DNA from: Bacteroidota bacterium
Lineage (GTDB): Bacteria > Bacteroidota > Bacteroidia > Bacteroidales > VadinHA17
Direction of reading: 5' to 3'
NCBI GenBank assembly: GCA_016718875.1
Contig: JADKBL010000001.1
Coordinates: 332,002-396,001, forward strand
Length of the DNA stretch: 64,000 bases
The notes beneath the pieces are model-generated. The model had not been told where the DNA came from. It did not search any database and worked only from the letters and a program-made list of their open reading frames with translations. Shown in pieces: positions 17,659-26,890 of the stretch. Within the stretch, counting starts at the first letter, position 1. Each line of letters opens with the position of its first letter. The translations under genes and the position numbers were made by a program.

Positions 17659-18900
17659 TCAAACAGAATTCAGGCTGAGTGTATATTTATAAGCACCTGC
17701 AGTCCAAATATCTGCACCGCCACCATTTTCACCCAGTCTTAAAAGGTAAATTTCGATTTCTTTTGTTTCCCGGTTTTCAAAAATTGAAAAATTGGATAAC
17801 TGCAGAAATTCGGAATCATTTTTGGGATCTCTGTCATCAATAATTACAGAAGTCTGTTTTTTGAAGCTTATCTTTTCTTCATCCACTTCAACTATCAGCA
17901 GGGGATATCTTGGAGAATTACCATCAACAGGATCTTTTGAAATATTACCAATCCAGTATAATTTCCCGTTTATTGAGCTACGGATTGTTGAAGAGATTGC
18001 TGCAGGAGAATAAAATGATTCGCCGGTATCAAATCTCATATCTTTTACCTCACTCCAGTTAGATCCTCCATCTTCAGAAACCGAATACCATCTTCTGCCT
18101 GGATGTTTTACCGAATCCAGACCTGCATTTGATCCACGGATAATCATCAAAAGTTTTCCGTTTTTCAGTTCACTAATGTGGAGTTCGTTAAGACCCCGTG
18201 TTGAAATCCTTCTTGGAACTGAGATTGGGCTTGAAGGCTTCCATTTGTAATTATTTATTGATTCATTCCATTGGCCAATAAAACAAATTGCCCCAGCAAC
18301 GCATCCCTCCCTGTAATTATTCGGAAATATGGAAGGCATGTTTTTGTCTTCCTCATCCATAAAAGGTACGGGTATTGTTGCTGTGATAATGACATTCCCG
18401 TTCTGAAGAACTACAGCGTTTCCTATGTACATTTCATTGGTACGGAAAAATGTTTCTTCCCCCCAGTTATTGGTATCAAAATCAGGGCCGTCCTCATATT
18501 TGAGCATATATGCCTTACCCCAGGAGAGACCATCATCTTCAGAGAGCTGATAAAAACCATGATCGCAGAACAGCCTGATACCCTTCCAGATCTCAGCCAT
18601 TGCTACTTCGGGCTTTCCCTTTATAATTCTCTGGAATACAGGCTTGACAAGTCTTTTTGAAACAGGATCATAAGGACCTGTTCCGTCCTCTCTTTCTCCT
18701 CCTGACATGGTGTATTCGCCCTGGACTTTTGAATTTTCATCAGTTTTCCAGTCAGACCAGGCGCCATTATCATTTGAATTTCTTTTTTGGTTTTTCACCC
18801 AGTCACTGGATTTAATTATTGCCCGAATTTCTTCCTTTTCAACCTGCCTACATAATTCATGCTTAAGCTTAGCCCGCTCCTGGTTCAGGTGAAGGAGCAT
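17659..18900 (-). CDS. BNR/sialidase-superfamily exo-hydrolase-like protein, missing its N-terminal signal
   Basis: 413 residues from the first ATG after an in-frame stop. Two Asp-box (BNR) motifs are visible ('SEDDGLSWG', 'SEDGGSNWS'), with beta-propeller spacing and an arginine-containing 'PRRISTRGLNELHISE'. The family includes sialidases and related exported glycan hydrolases; substrate unknown. As written it has no signal peptide. The same frame continues upstream through one TAA (18913-18915) into a twin-arginine-type leader starting at 19066. So either the gene is interrupted by a point mutation or sequence error, or it now starts at 18900 and stays cytoplasmic. See the leader entry. 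Confidence 0.7.
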   Translation of the reverse strand: MLLHLNQERAKLKHELCRQVEKEEIRAIIKSSDWVKNQKRNSNDNGAWSDWKTDENSKVQGEYTMSGGEREDGTGPYDPVSKRLVKPVFQRIIKGKPEVAMAEIWKGIRLFCDHGFYQLSEDDGLSWGKAYMLKYEDGPDFDTNNWGEETFFRTNEMYIGNAVVLQNGNVIITATIPVPFMDEEDKNMPSIFPNNYREGCVAGAICFIGQWNESINNYKWKPSSPISVPRRISTRGLNELHISELKNGKLLMIIRGSNAGLDSVKHPGRRWYSVSEDGGSNWSEVKDMRFDTGESFYSPAAISSTIRSSINGKLYWIGNISKDPVDGNSPRYPLLIVEVDEEKISFKKQTSVIIDDRDPKNDSEFLQLSNFSIFENRETKEIEIYLLRLGENGGGADIWTAGAYKYTLSLNSV

Positions 18901-18912
18901 AGAGCTCTTTCT

Positions 18913-19066
18913 TTACTGCCATGTAGCATGTTTGTTTCTTTTCCTGATCGCGGAATTAATGGCAAAACTCTTTACCAAATCGGAGAAATGTACTTCCGCA
19001 ACAGATATTACTCCCAGCTTGACATTATCGATTAAAAAAGACCTTCTTGAAATTACTTTTTTCATT
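18913..19066 (-). pseudogene. Detached N-terminal leader of the sialidase-like gene, ended by TAA
   Basis: From the ATG at 19066 the reading frame gives a leader with a twin-arginine motif ('SRRSFL') and runs into TAA at 18913-18915. The frame is the same as that of the 413-residue gene, and four sense codons then lead to its ATG at 18900. The hydrophobic core of the leader is interrupted by charged residues ('AEVHFSD'), so it may be decaying. It follows 9 bp after the stop of the frameshifted gene upstream. Confidence 0.5.
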
Positions 19067-19075
19067 TTCAAAAAA

Positions 19076-20520
19076 TTATTCAAATTGAATAGAATATAAG
19101 TCAGCATCCTTCATTGTGAAACGGATCTTTACAGCAATGTTTTTCAAACCTGAAAGGTCAGGTCCATTTTTCCATTCAACCTGCCGGGAGATCTCATTTC
19201 CGATAAGTGGATTGCATAATCCGGAAGAGAACTCAGGGAGCACTTTATCATTTGCATCCAATAATTCAACAAGAATATATCCTGCTGCAGATGTGGCAAA
19301 ATTCAAAACCATTTTCGATCCTGAAAAAGAAATAGTTTTTGTTTTCATTTCTCCGGTTTCAAATCCGGCATGAAGAGAGGCAAAACCATCAATTCTGAGT
19401 GAATATCTGTGAAGATGTGCCGTTGGCTGGGCATAATCCTGGTTAACATAGAATGACATTTCCGTTTCACCGGTCTGAACAACATTAAGGGCCGGGTAGT
19501 TTGTTCTGGAAATCCAGTTACTCAGGCCAATTCCTGGTTTCAGGAAAGCTTCCATATATGTCCGCTGGTACTTGTTACCCCCTCTTGATGTAATAAGTAC
19601 AGCATCTGAGCAGTCTTTGAAATAGCCAGGATTTACATTTAGTCTTTTTGCCTGTTCCTCTGTGATGATTTGTTTACCGGGGAAGAACCTGGCCGCTGTT
19701 GAGATATAGATATGCGGAGCTCTGTAATATGGACTTGTCTGATTGGTATAAAGCTCTTCAGGGGAGTATTTCCGAAATCCATAGGAACGGGTTTGGTCCA
19801 TTCAATGAAATCAACCGATGTACTTCTTCCAACGCTTCTTATCAACTTGCCCTCTTTTTCAATCCATTTTCGAAAATAGCAGACATAACAGCGTTCGCTT
19901 TCCGACCAGAAAGAAATATTCTGGGAATCAAAGGGCTCTCCTGTCAGAACAGGTTTATCCTGAAGTCTATTCCAGTGTATACCGTCATCTGAAACAAAAG
20001 CAACCAGGCCTTCTGTCAATCCCCCAAGGGCTTTGTACTTACCAGATGATTGATTTGGATTGTTGTCGATAAAGGGAGAGAAATTATGTGAGGCCGGCTT
20101 TGATGCAGCGAGGACAATATTATTATCTCTGGTATCCATTACATTAAACAATCTGAGGTTAGGCTTTGTCCAGTTTATTCCATCTGTTGATTCTGCATAA
20201 CATGTCACTTCCTCATTTGTAGCCTCGCCTTTGGTTGTGGCAAGTCCTCGGTAATACAGCCTGTAGACAGGACCATCTTTAATAATTGTTGAATAGGCTG
20301 AAAAAGGCCCTTCCCATGGTTTGTCAAATTTCAGCACGGATCCTCTGTCGACGGGTACTTGAATACGGAGTTCCAGGTTATTCACGGATTCTATCAGAAA
20401 GCTGTCAACAAATAGCTCCAGCCTGGAGTTTAATGGAAGAGGAACAGAATTATTTTTCTGAGATGCTGCACTAAAAGAGAACAGAATAAATAATGTTATA
20501 AAGATCTCTCTTCTTTTCAT
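19076..20520 (-). pseudogene. Secreted glycosidase-like (five-bladed propeller type) protein, broken by a one-base frameshift
   Basis: Two reading frames make one protein of about 481 residues. The first (20520 to the break) has a signal peptide ('LFSFSAASQ') and 'ESTDGINWTKPNLRLF' and 'SDDGIHWNRLQDKPV' repeats, like GH32/43-type propellers. At the C-run on the minus strand (GGGG at 19761-19764 on the plus strand) the frame must gain one base, turning '...DFGNTP' into 'EELYTNQTSPYYRAPHIYIS', after which the second frame runs to the stop at 19076 through a beta-sandwich domain. The exact family is uncertain. The break could be mutation or a homopolymer error. Confidence 0.72.
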
Positions 20521-20606
20521 TTCGACATAACTTATTGATATACAGCCACTTATAATTGACGCAATGTTCTCATATACAGCACATTATATGTGCTTGTAAA
20601 ATATAG

Positions 20607-21389
20607 TCACAGACCTAGCTTTCTGCGAATAGTAACATCCCTGAGTTTTTCTTTGGTGGCATTATAACCCAGAGTAAAAAGTTCATTTGCCTTTTCAGGA
20701 TCAAGAATACCATAGTTTCTTAATTCAGGAGGAGCAACAAGAAGATCGAATTTCCCTGATTTTTCTATCACCTCCTTTGTCATGTTTAACATAAATGTCC
20801 GTTCGGCAATATTTATCAGACCAGTAAGTTTCTCAACATAACCAACAGGATTGACAAATGAACCTACAAGTGTTTTACATAAATTTTCAACAGGCGCTAC
20901 AGGCAGATTGTCTGTTATTCCGCCATCGAGATATTGAATATTTTCAATCACAACAGGCTGGAACAGAACCGGAATACTCATAGATGCTGTAACCCGTTCG
21001 ATAATATCGCCCTCAGAAAAATATACAGCTTTTCCGTTATTTATATCAGTAGCAGCAACATGAAGAGGAATCTTAAGGTCTTCAAATTTTCTTGCTTTAA
21101 GACTTGCATTCAGGATTTTAACAATACCTGAGATCTGCAGCAACCCTTCTCTGGGCAGAGTGGGCCGCATGAAATCAAGACGGCTTCCGGTATTCAGTAA
21201 TTTAAGGATTTCCCGAGGAGAAAAACCATCGGCAATAAGAACACCAACAAGTGCGCCTGCGCTTGTTCCGGAAATTATGTCAGGGTAAATACCTTCCTCA
21301 AATAATGCATCTATAAAGCCAAGATGAGCAAACCCTCTTGCACCTCCTCCGCTCAGTACAAATCCTTTATTATAAATTTTTTCACCCAT
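20607..21389 (-). CDS. Patatin-like phospholipase
   Basis: 260 residues. The catalytic dyad motifs are complete: oxyanion 'GGGARG', nucleophile elbow 'GTSAG', and 'DGG' ('YLDGGITDNLPV'). Patatins are serine acyl hydrolases acting on membrane lipids. There is no signal peptide, so it is a cytoplasmic, RssA-like protein. It lies 12 bp downstream of the Nramp transporter gene and is probably co-transcribed with it. Confidence 0.93.
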   Translation of the reverse strand: MGEKIYNKGFVLSGGGARGFAHLGFIDALFEEGIYPDIISGTSAGALVGVLIADGFSPREILKLLNTGSRLDFMRPTLPREGLLQISGIVKILNASLKARKFEDLKIPLHVAATDINNGKAVYFSEGDIIERVTASMSIPVLFQPVVIENIQYLDGGITDNLPVAPVENLCKTLVGSFVNPVGYVEKLTGLINIAERTFMLNMTKEVIEKSGKFDLLVAPPELRNYGILDPEKANELFTLGYNATKEKLRDVTIRRKLGL

Positions 21390-21401
21390 ATAATATTCTT
21401 C

Positions 21402-22694
21402 CTAAATGCCCAGGAGGCTTAATAATAGTCTGATGTTGAAATATGTAACAAGTGAAGTAATTGTCCATAATAAAAACTGCATATATCTGGTATTTGCATA
21501 TTTGCCCATTACTTTAACGGATGAGGTAAGGTATACCTGAATCGCGACGGTAAATGGCAGCTGTATACTAAGGAACACCTGAGACCAAATAAGTCCCTTA
21601 AAGGGGTCTTTGATAAAAAAAATCAGTATCAGAGCTCCAATAAGCGAAATAAGTACCCCTATCCGTGAATGATTATCCTTAATATCAAAAGGCTCTTTAT
21701 ACATTCCGGAAACAATAGATCCGCCAGCCATTCCTGATGTAATTGTTGATGCTACTCCTGCAAGCAGAAGTGCGATCGCAAAAACCAGAGAAGCACTTGA
21801 TCCAAGGAGCGGATCAAGAAGGCTTTCAGCCTGTTGAAGTTCATGAACTTTAATATTACTTTTAAAAAAAGTTGCTGCTGCAAGTAATATCATTGCGCTG
21901 TTTATGCCCCATCCGATAACCATTGACAAGAGAGTATCGTAAAATTCATACTTTAGTTGTTTTTTGATTATTACATCATCTTTCAGATTCCATTGCCGGC
22001 TCTGTATCACCTCCGAATGAAGGAAAAGGTTATGTGGCATAATAACAGCTCCCAGTACGCTCATGAGCAACAGCATCGAGCCTTCTGGTATGGATGGTTT
22101 CACCCATGATATCATTGCTTCAGGCCAGTCAATGTCTACAAGAAAGAGTTCATAGAGAAATGAAAGGCCGATAACAGATACGAATCCGATTATCCATTTT
22201 TCGATCTTTTGGTATGAATTTGTCAAAAGCATAATTATGACAAAAATTGTAACCAGTATGGCACCAATCTTAATCGGTATGTCAAAAAGCATATTTAATG
22301 CAATAGCACCACCAAGAATTTCAGCAAGAGAAGTTGCTACTGATGCAAAGACAGCAAAGGAGAGTATTGATTTTGAAACCGTCAGTGGTAAATGTACCGT
22401 GGCGGCTTCAGAAAGACACAGACCTGTTGCTATTCCAAGATGTGCAACGTTATGCTGAAGGATGATCAGCATAATTGTTGATAATGTTACGACCCATAAA
22501 AGTGTATAACCATATTCTGACCCCGATGCAATATTGGCGGCCCAGTTTCCCGGGTCGGTAAATCCTACAGTAACAAGCAGTCCGGGTCCGATATATTTGA
22601 GTATGTCAAGGCCCCCATATCTTGGAGAATGGTCTTTTCTCCGGATATCTTTAAGAAAACCGGGTAAATTAAATATTTTTCTGAAATTCAGCAT
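21402..22694 (-). CDS. Nramp-family divalent metal transporter
   Basis: 430 residues with about 11 membrane helices. The two metal-site motifs are intact: 'DPGNW' in helix 1 and 'MPHNLFLHS' in helix 6. The family imports Mn2+ or Fe2+ with protons. No MntR or Fur regulator is adjacent. The patatin gene follows after 12 bp. A TATATTTG motif 57-64 bp upstream could be its promoter. Confidence 0.93.
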   Translation of the reverse strand: MLNFRKIFNLPGFLKDIRRKDHSPRYGGLDILKYIGPGLLVTVGFTDPGNWAANIASGSEYGYTLLWVVTLSTIMLIILQHNVAHLGIATGLCLSEAATVHLPLTVSKSILSFAVFASVATSLAEILGGAIALNMLFDIPIKIGAILVTIFVIIMLLTNSYQKIEKWIIGFVSVIGLSFLYELFLVDIDWPEAMISWVKPSIPEGSMLLLMSVLGAVIMPHNLFLHSEVIQSRQWNLKDDVIIKKQLKYEFYDTLLSMVIGWGINSAMILLAAATFFKSNIKVHELQQAESLLDPLLGSSASLVFAIALLLAGVASTITSGMAGGSIVSGMYKEPFDIKDNHSRIGVLISLIGALILIFFIKDPFKGLIWSQVFLSIQLPFTVAIQVYLTSSVKVMGKYANTRYMQFLLWTITSLVTYFNIRLLLSLLGI

Positions 22695-22750
22695 TTATGG
22701 ACAATATCTTACCTGTTTTTTAATTTACAATATAATTGAAAACCAATCAA

Positions 22751-22758
22751 CAAATATA
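22751..22758 (-). promoter_or_regulatory. Possible -7 promoter element for the Nramp-patatin pair
   Basis: Minus-strand TATATTTG fits TAnnTTTG and lies 57 bp upstream of the Nramp start. A clear -33 TTTG is not found at the standard spacing, so this is a weak call. Confidence 0.35.
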
Positions 22759-22854
22759 GCAATGATAAAGCAATACAGACGAAATGAACAGATCACAACT
22801 TTGTTAAGGAATTGTTATAATTTTAAGCCGGTTTTTAACTAATACTAATATCCT

Positions 22855-23148
22855 ATGCAATATCTGCTTTTAGCTTATGATGGTACCGATCCGGAAGCTC
22901 TGGACCGGAGAATGAAAGTGAGGCAGGAACATCTTGAAAAGAATGAAGTACTGAAAAGCAAAGGTGAATTTCTGGCCGGCGGAGCCATTCTTGACGACAC
23001 AGGAAAGATGATAGGCTCGATGATTGTATATGAGTTTCCAGACAGAATTGCACTTGATGAGATTCTCCAAGGAGAGCCTTATTTTACCGCAGGGGTATGG
23101 CAGAAAGTTGAAATCAAGCCATTCCGCATGGCAATAATTAAAAAATGA
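22855..23148 (+). CDS. YCII-related protein
   Basis: 97 residues, a small dimeric alpha/beta-barrel (YciI/DGPF type) as shown by 'QYLLLAYDGTDPEALDRRMKVRQEHL', a mid-protein 'GGAILDDTGKMIGSMIVYEF' and 'EPYFTAGVWQKVEIKPF'. Members have a conserved His-Asp pair; the chemistry is unknown in most cases. Its stop overlaps the start of the following membrane-protein gene by 4 bp, so translation is coupled. Confidence 0.88.
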   Translation: MQYLLLAYDGTDPEALDRRMKVRQEHLEKNEVLKSKGEFLAGGAILDDTGKMIGSMIVYEFPDRIALDEILQGEPYFTAGVWQKVEIKPFRMAIIKK

Positions 23149-23612
23149 AATCAAGGATACTGAAACTGAGGCCTGCCGTAGATAAATCCATACTGGTTTT
23201 TTTAGCGGGGCTTATGTGGTGTGGAGTGGGGGCAATGCTTATGAGCTATGCAGCTTCCTGGCTTGTACCAATGTCTGCAAATGCTCTGCTGGCATTTGGT
23301 CTTACAGGTTTAGTGGCTGCATTACCAATCTATTACTTTGGCTTTTTAAGACTTGCGAAAAAGAATCTGAACAGACTTCTTCCGCTGACTGAAAAAAGAT
23401 GCATCTTCTCATTTATGACCTGGAAGAGTTACCTGATAGTTCCTGTTATGGTATCGATGGGCATTTTCCTTCGTCATTCACCAATTCCAAAACCATATTT
23501 ATCCATTATATACAATGGGATCGGTCTTGGATTATTTTTATCAGGAACAAGGTATTTCAGATTTTACATTGAGCTTTTACGGTCAAATAAACTTAACAGA
23601 CAAGAAATCTAA
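23145..23612 (+). CDS. Small membrane protein, about four helices, function unknown
   Basis: 155 residues with four hydrophobic stretches, including 'SILVFLAGLMWCGVGAMLM' and 'LLAFGLTGLVAALPIYYFGF'. I recognise no specific family; similar short uncharacterised inner-membrane proteins are widespread. It overlaps the YCII gene by 4 bp and the creatininase gene follows after 14 bp, suggesting a three-gene operon. Confidence 0.7.
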   Translation: MKSRILKLRPAVDKSILVFLAGLMWCGVGAMLMSYAASWLVPMSANALLAFGLTGLVAALPIYYFGFLRLAKKNLNRLLPLTEKRCIFSFMTWKSYLIVPVMVSMGIFLRHSPIPKPYLSIIYNGIGLGLFLSGTRYFRFYIELLRSNKLNRQEI

Positions 23613-23626
23613 TAAAAACGGCAACT

Positions 23627-24511
23627 ATGAAAAAGATCATTTCATTATTTATTCTTTTAATGGCGGGCTTTATGCTCATGGCACAGCTGGCTGGCCAGGC
23701 CTTATTGCCATTCAAAATGGAAGAACTTACTTCTCCGAAATTTCCAAAGGCAGTTGAGCTGGCAGGAGGTGTATGTGTGATACCAATGGGTATCATAGAA
23801 AAGCATGGGCCCCATCTGCCTCTCGGCACCGATATGTTTGAATCGCGTGAGATTGCTTTTACTGCTGCCCAAAAGGAATATGCAGTTGTTTTTCCTCCAT
23901 ATTATACGGGACAGATATTTGAAGCAAAACATCAGCCGGGAACAATAGCATATAGTCATGATCTTATGTGGAAAATGCTTGAAGAGACCTGTAAGGAATT
24001 GTCACGAAATGGATTAAAGAAAATCATACTCTTAAACGGCCATGGAGGCAGTACAAGTTTTTTACAATATTTCTGCCAGGCTCAGCTTGCAGAACAGCAG
24101 GATTATACTGTTGTCCTTTTCAGATCAGAAGCAAATCCCAAATATGAAAAAGAGATCGCATCGCTTAAAAAAGCAAAACTTGACGGACATGCAGGAGAGG
24201 AAGAGACCTCAATGATGTATTTCATTGCCCCATCGCTTGTTGACACGGAAGCATTAAGAAGTGAATCAGGACTTGATCAGAACAGGCTTGGCAATCTTCC
24301 TTTCGGTTATACCGGAATTTGGTGGTATGCAAAATTTCCCAACCATTTTGCCAGTGATGTTAATCCGACAAATAAAAGACTTGGTGAGCTGCTGGTAAAA
24401 AGTGATGCTGAAGAGCTTGCTGAATTGATAAAATACCTTAAAACCGACAAAACCATTCAACAGCTTCAGGAAGAGTTTTTTAAGAAATCCGGCAACCCTT
24501 CCGGCAGGTAA
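23627..24511 (+). CDS. Exported creatininase-family amidohydrolase
   Basis: 294 residues with a signal peptide ('LFILLMAGFMLMAQLAG'). The metal-binding creatininase motifs are clear: 'IPMGIIEKHGPHLPLGTD', 'LNGHGGST' and 'GHAGEEETSMM'. Family members hydrolyse cyclic amides (creatinine) or act on pterin, riboflavin-precursor or mycofactocin substrates. An exported member suggests a periplasmic substrate, which I cannot name. Last gene of the YCII / membrane protein / creatininase run; convergent with pdxH. Confidence 0.85.
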   Translation: MKKIISLFILLMAGFMLMAQLAGQALLPFKMEELTSPKFPKAVELAGGVCVIPMGIIEKHGPHLPLGTDMFESREIAFTAAQKEYAVVFPPYYTGQIFEAKHQPGTIAYSHDLMWKMLEETCKELSRNGLKKIILLNGHGGSTSFLQYFCQAQLAEQQDYTVVLFRSEANPKYEKEIASLKKAKLDGHAGEEETSMMYFIAPSLVDTEALRSESGLDQNRLGNLPFGYTGIWWYAKFPNHFASDVNPTNKRLGELLVKSDAEELAELIKYLKTDKTIQQLQEEFFKKSGNPSGR

Positions 24512-24527
24512 ATTATTGAGTTAATAC

Positions 24528-25138
24528 TCAGGGTGCAAGACGTTCAATATGCCAGGAATTATTCCTCCTGGCATATATTATGCGGTCATGAAGGCGGTAT
24601 TCTCCCTCCTGCCAGAATTCTATCAAGTCAGGGACAAGAAGAAAGCCCCCCAGTGATCCGGTAATTCCACCGGTTTTCCGGAATATTTATTATTGAAGAA
24701 CTCAACCCTGCCGTCAAGATATTTCCGATCAGGAATAACCATACTTTGTTCGCTTGCCCAGGCTCCAATCTGGCTCTCCCGTGGTCTTGAAATGAAATAG
24801 TTTTCAGAATCTTTCCGGGATAATTTTTCCACGAGGCCTTCTATTCTTACCTGACATCGGGATTCCGGCCAGTAAAACAACATAGCTGCATTTGAATTTT
24901 CAGCCAGTTGTATACCCTTTTTGCTGTTATGGTTAGTGAAAAAAATAAATCCTGCATCGCTAAATTCTTTAAGCAAAACAGTTCTGACAGAAACGCGTCC
25001 CTCTTTTGATGAGGTAGCAAGACTGACGGCATCCGGATAAACTGCGACTGACGACAGATGTTGTCTATACCAGATGCCAAATTGTTTAAAAGGGTCAGGA
25101 TCAACTGTATTTTCAGAAAAGAAGTTTTTAGTATCCAT
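24528..25138 (-). pseudogene. pdxH: Pyridoxamine 5'-phosphate oxidase, frameshifted near its C-terminus
   Basis: PdxH oxidises pyridoxine or pyridoxamine 5'-phosphate to PLP with FMN. The open frame (ATG 25138; TTG 25159 is a weaker option) runs through 'RTVLLKEF', 'RESQIGAWASEQS' and 'DHWGAF', then stops early at 24623. One extra G in the G-run opposite 24646-24651 restores the invariant PdxH ending 'WGGFLLVPDLIEFWQ', 'RLHDRIIYAR', 'IERLAP' and a stop at 24528-24530. The intact protein would be about 203 residues. Because the lost part binds substrate and FMN, this is either a sequencing indel or a dead gene; a sequencing indel seems more likely. Confidence 0.88.
24547..24576. repeat. Perfect 11-bp inverted repeat at the pdxH 3' end
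   Basis: ATATGCCAGGA (24547-24557) and TCCTGGCATAT (24566-24576) pair exactly around an 8-nt loop. It lies inside the frame-restored pdxH C-terminal coding sequence and 36 bp after the convergent creatininase stop. It could act as a terminator for the creatininase transcript, but there is no T-run and codon constraint may explain it. Confidence 0.5.
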
Positions 25139-25313
25139 TTTTAGTTTTTTTGCCACCAAGTCTCCGGGTCACAAAGATTCACAAATTATTATAAAACAGA
25201 GTCTGTTATGTTTGGATGTTATTATACCAGAAACATCAATTTAATCCAATAAGTTTATCCAAATAAGAATAAAAATAAAATATTTATCTTAACACCCCTA
25301 AATATTTTAAGCC

Positions 25314-26888
25314 ATGATTAATAAAAAACTGACAAGTCTTTTCATATCAATTATGATTATTGCAGCAATCTTTTTACAGATTTCATGCAAACCAACAATA
25401 CAAACAGACCTCACGAAGGAGAACATAATTCCGAAGCCTGTTTCAGTTACAGCTACAGGAGATTATTTCTGCCTGGGAGAAAAGGCATCCATTTACATAC
25501 AAGGAGAGACAGCTGAGCTTATGCAGACAGGAAATTATCTGGCTGAAAGGCTGAGGCCTGCAACAGGTTTTCCTCTTGAAGTAAGAACAACAACTGAAGA
25601 ACCGGGCAAGGGCAACATTTTTCTGACGCTTTCCGGGGCTGATGCCTCTGTTGGCGATGAAGGATATATACTTTCAGTTACAAAAAAGCTTATTACTATT
25701 TCTGCAAAAAAACCTGCTGGGTTATTTAATGGTATACAAACACTTCGCCAGCTTTTCCCTGCAAGTATTGATATGAGTACTAAACAGGATTTTGACTGGC
25801 ATATATCAGGAGGCACCATTACTGACTATCCGGCTTATAATTACCGGGGTGTGATGCTTGATGTTACAAGACATTTTTTCAGTGTTGAGGACGTTAAAAG
25901 GTATATAGATCTGGTATCTGCTTATAAAATAAACTATCTCCATCTTCACCTGTCAGACGACCAGGGATGGAGGATCGAGATCAAATCATGGCCGAACCTT
26001 GCAATTTATGGTGGTAAAACTGAAGTTGGTGGAGGAGTGGGGGGTTACTATACTCAGGAACAATATGCTGATATAGTAAAATATGCAGATTCACATTTCA
26101 TAACTGTTGTGCCTGAAATTGATATGCCCGGCCACACCAATGCAGCACTTGCCTCTTATGCAGAATTGAATATCAAGGGAAAAGCAACAGATTTATATAC
26201 CGGAACAGAAGTTGGTTTCAGCACTCTGGCAACCAAAAAGGAAATCACATACAAATTCATTGAGGATGTATTTGGCGAGCTGGCTTCGCTGACCACAGGT
26301 CCGTACATTCACATCGGAGGAGATGAATCTCATGTGACAAAGAAGGAAGATTATATCCCGTTTGTTGAAAGAGTACAGGATATTGTAATAAAACTTGGTA
26401 AAACACCTATTGGCTGGGATGAGATTTCTCTTGGTAAGCTCAGACCCGGAGCCATTGCACAGTATTGGTCAAGTGCAGAAAATGCAAACAAGGCAGTAGC
26501 GCAGGGAACAAAACTTCTGATGTCGCCCGCGGCAAGGGCTTACATCGACATGAAGTATGACTCAACAACAGTCATTGGATATACCTGGGCTGGCCTGATT
26601 GAAGTTGACAAGGCTTACAACTGGGATCCGGCATCATTGGAACAAGGTATAGGGAAAGAGAATATTATAGGTATTGAAGCCGCTCTCTGGTCGGAGACCA
26701 TAACCAACATGAAAGAAGTAGAATTTCTTACATTCCCCAGGCTTCCCGGTCTTGCTGAAGTAGGATGGACTCCATCAACACTGAGAAACTGGGACGAGTA
26801 CAAAATGCGTCTTGGCAACCATGCAAAGAGATTCAAAGCACAGGATATTAATTATTATCCTTCAAAGTTAGTGCCCTGGGTTGATTAG
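25314..26888 (+). CDS. Beta-N-acetylhexosaminidase, GH20 lipoprotein
   Basis: 524 residues: a lipobox (LQISC, Cys near residue 25), a GH20b-type alpha/beta N-terminal domain (about 35-165), then the GH20 TIM barrel. The catalytic Asp-Glu pair is Asp337-Glu338 in 'HIGGDESH'; 'YRGVMLDVTRHFF' and 'HLHLSDDQGWRIEIK' are family hallmarks. It removes terminal GlcNAc or GalNAc from glycans or chitin fragments by substrate-assisted catalysis, at the cell surface or in the periplasm. Divergent from pdxH; its stop is 2 bp from the stop of the convergent next gene. Confidence 0.95.
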   Translation: MINKKLTSLFISIMIIAAIFLQISCKPTIQTDLTKENIIPKPVSVTATGDYFCLGEKASIYIQGETAELMQTGNYLAERLRPATGFPLEVRTTTEEPGKGNIFLTLSGADASVGDEGYILSVTKKLITISAKKPAGLFNGIQTLRQLFPASIDMSTKQDFDWHISGGTITDYPAYNYRGVMLDVTRHFFSVEDVKRYIDLVSAYKINYLHLHLSDDQGWRIEIKSWPNLAIYGGKTEVGGGVGGYYTQEQYADIVKYADSHFITVVPEIDMPGHTNAALASYAELNIKGKATDLYTGTEVGFSTLATKKEITYKFIEDVFGELASLTTGPYIHIGGDESHVTKKEDYIPFVERVQDIVIKLGKTPIGWDEISLGKLRPGAIAQYWSSAENANKAVAQGTKLLMSPAARAYIDMKYDSTTVIGYTWAGLIEVDKAYNWDPASLEQGIGKENIIGIEAALWSETITNMKEVEFLTFPRLPGLAEVGWTPSTLRNWDEYKMRLGNHAKRFKAQDINYYPSKLVPWVD

Positions 26889-26890
26889 AC

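Noticed and set aside
18913..18915. TAA as a recoded codon
   Set aside because: TAA is not used for selenocysteine or pyrrolysine, and no recoding structure is seen; mutation or error is simpler.
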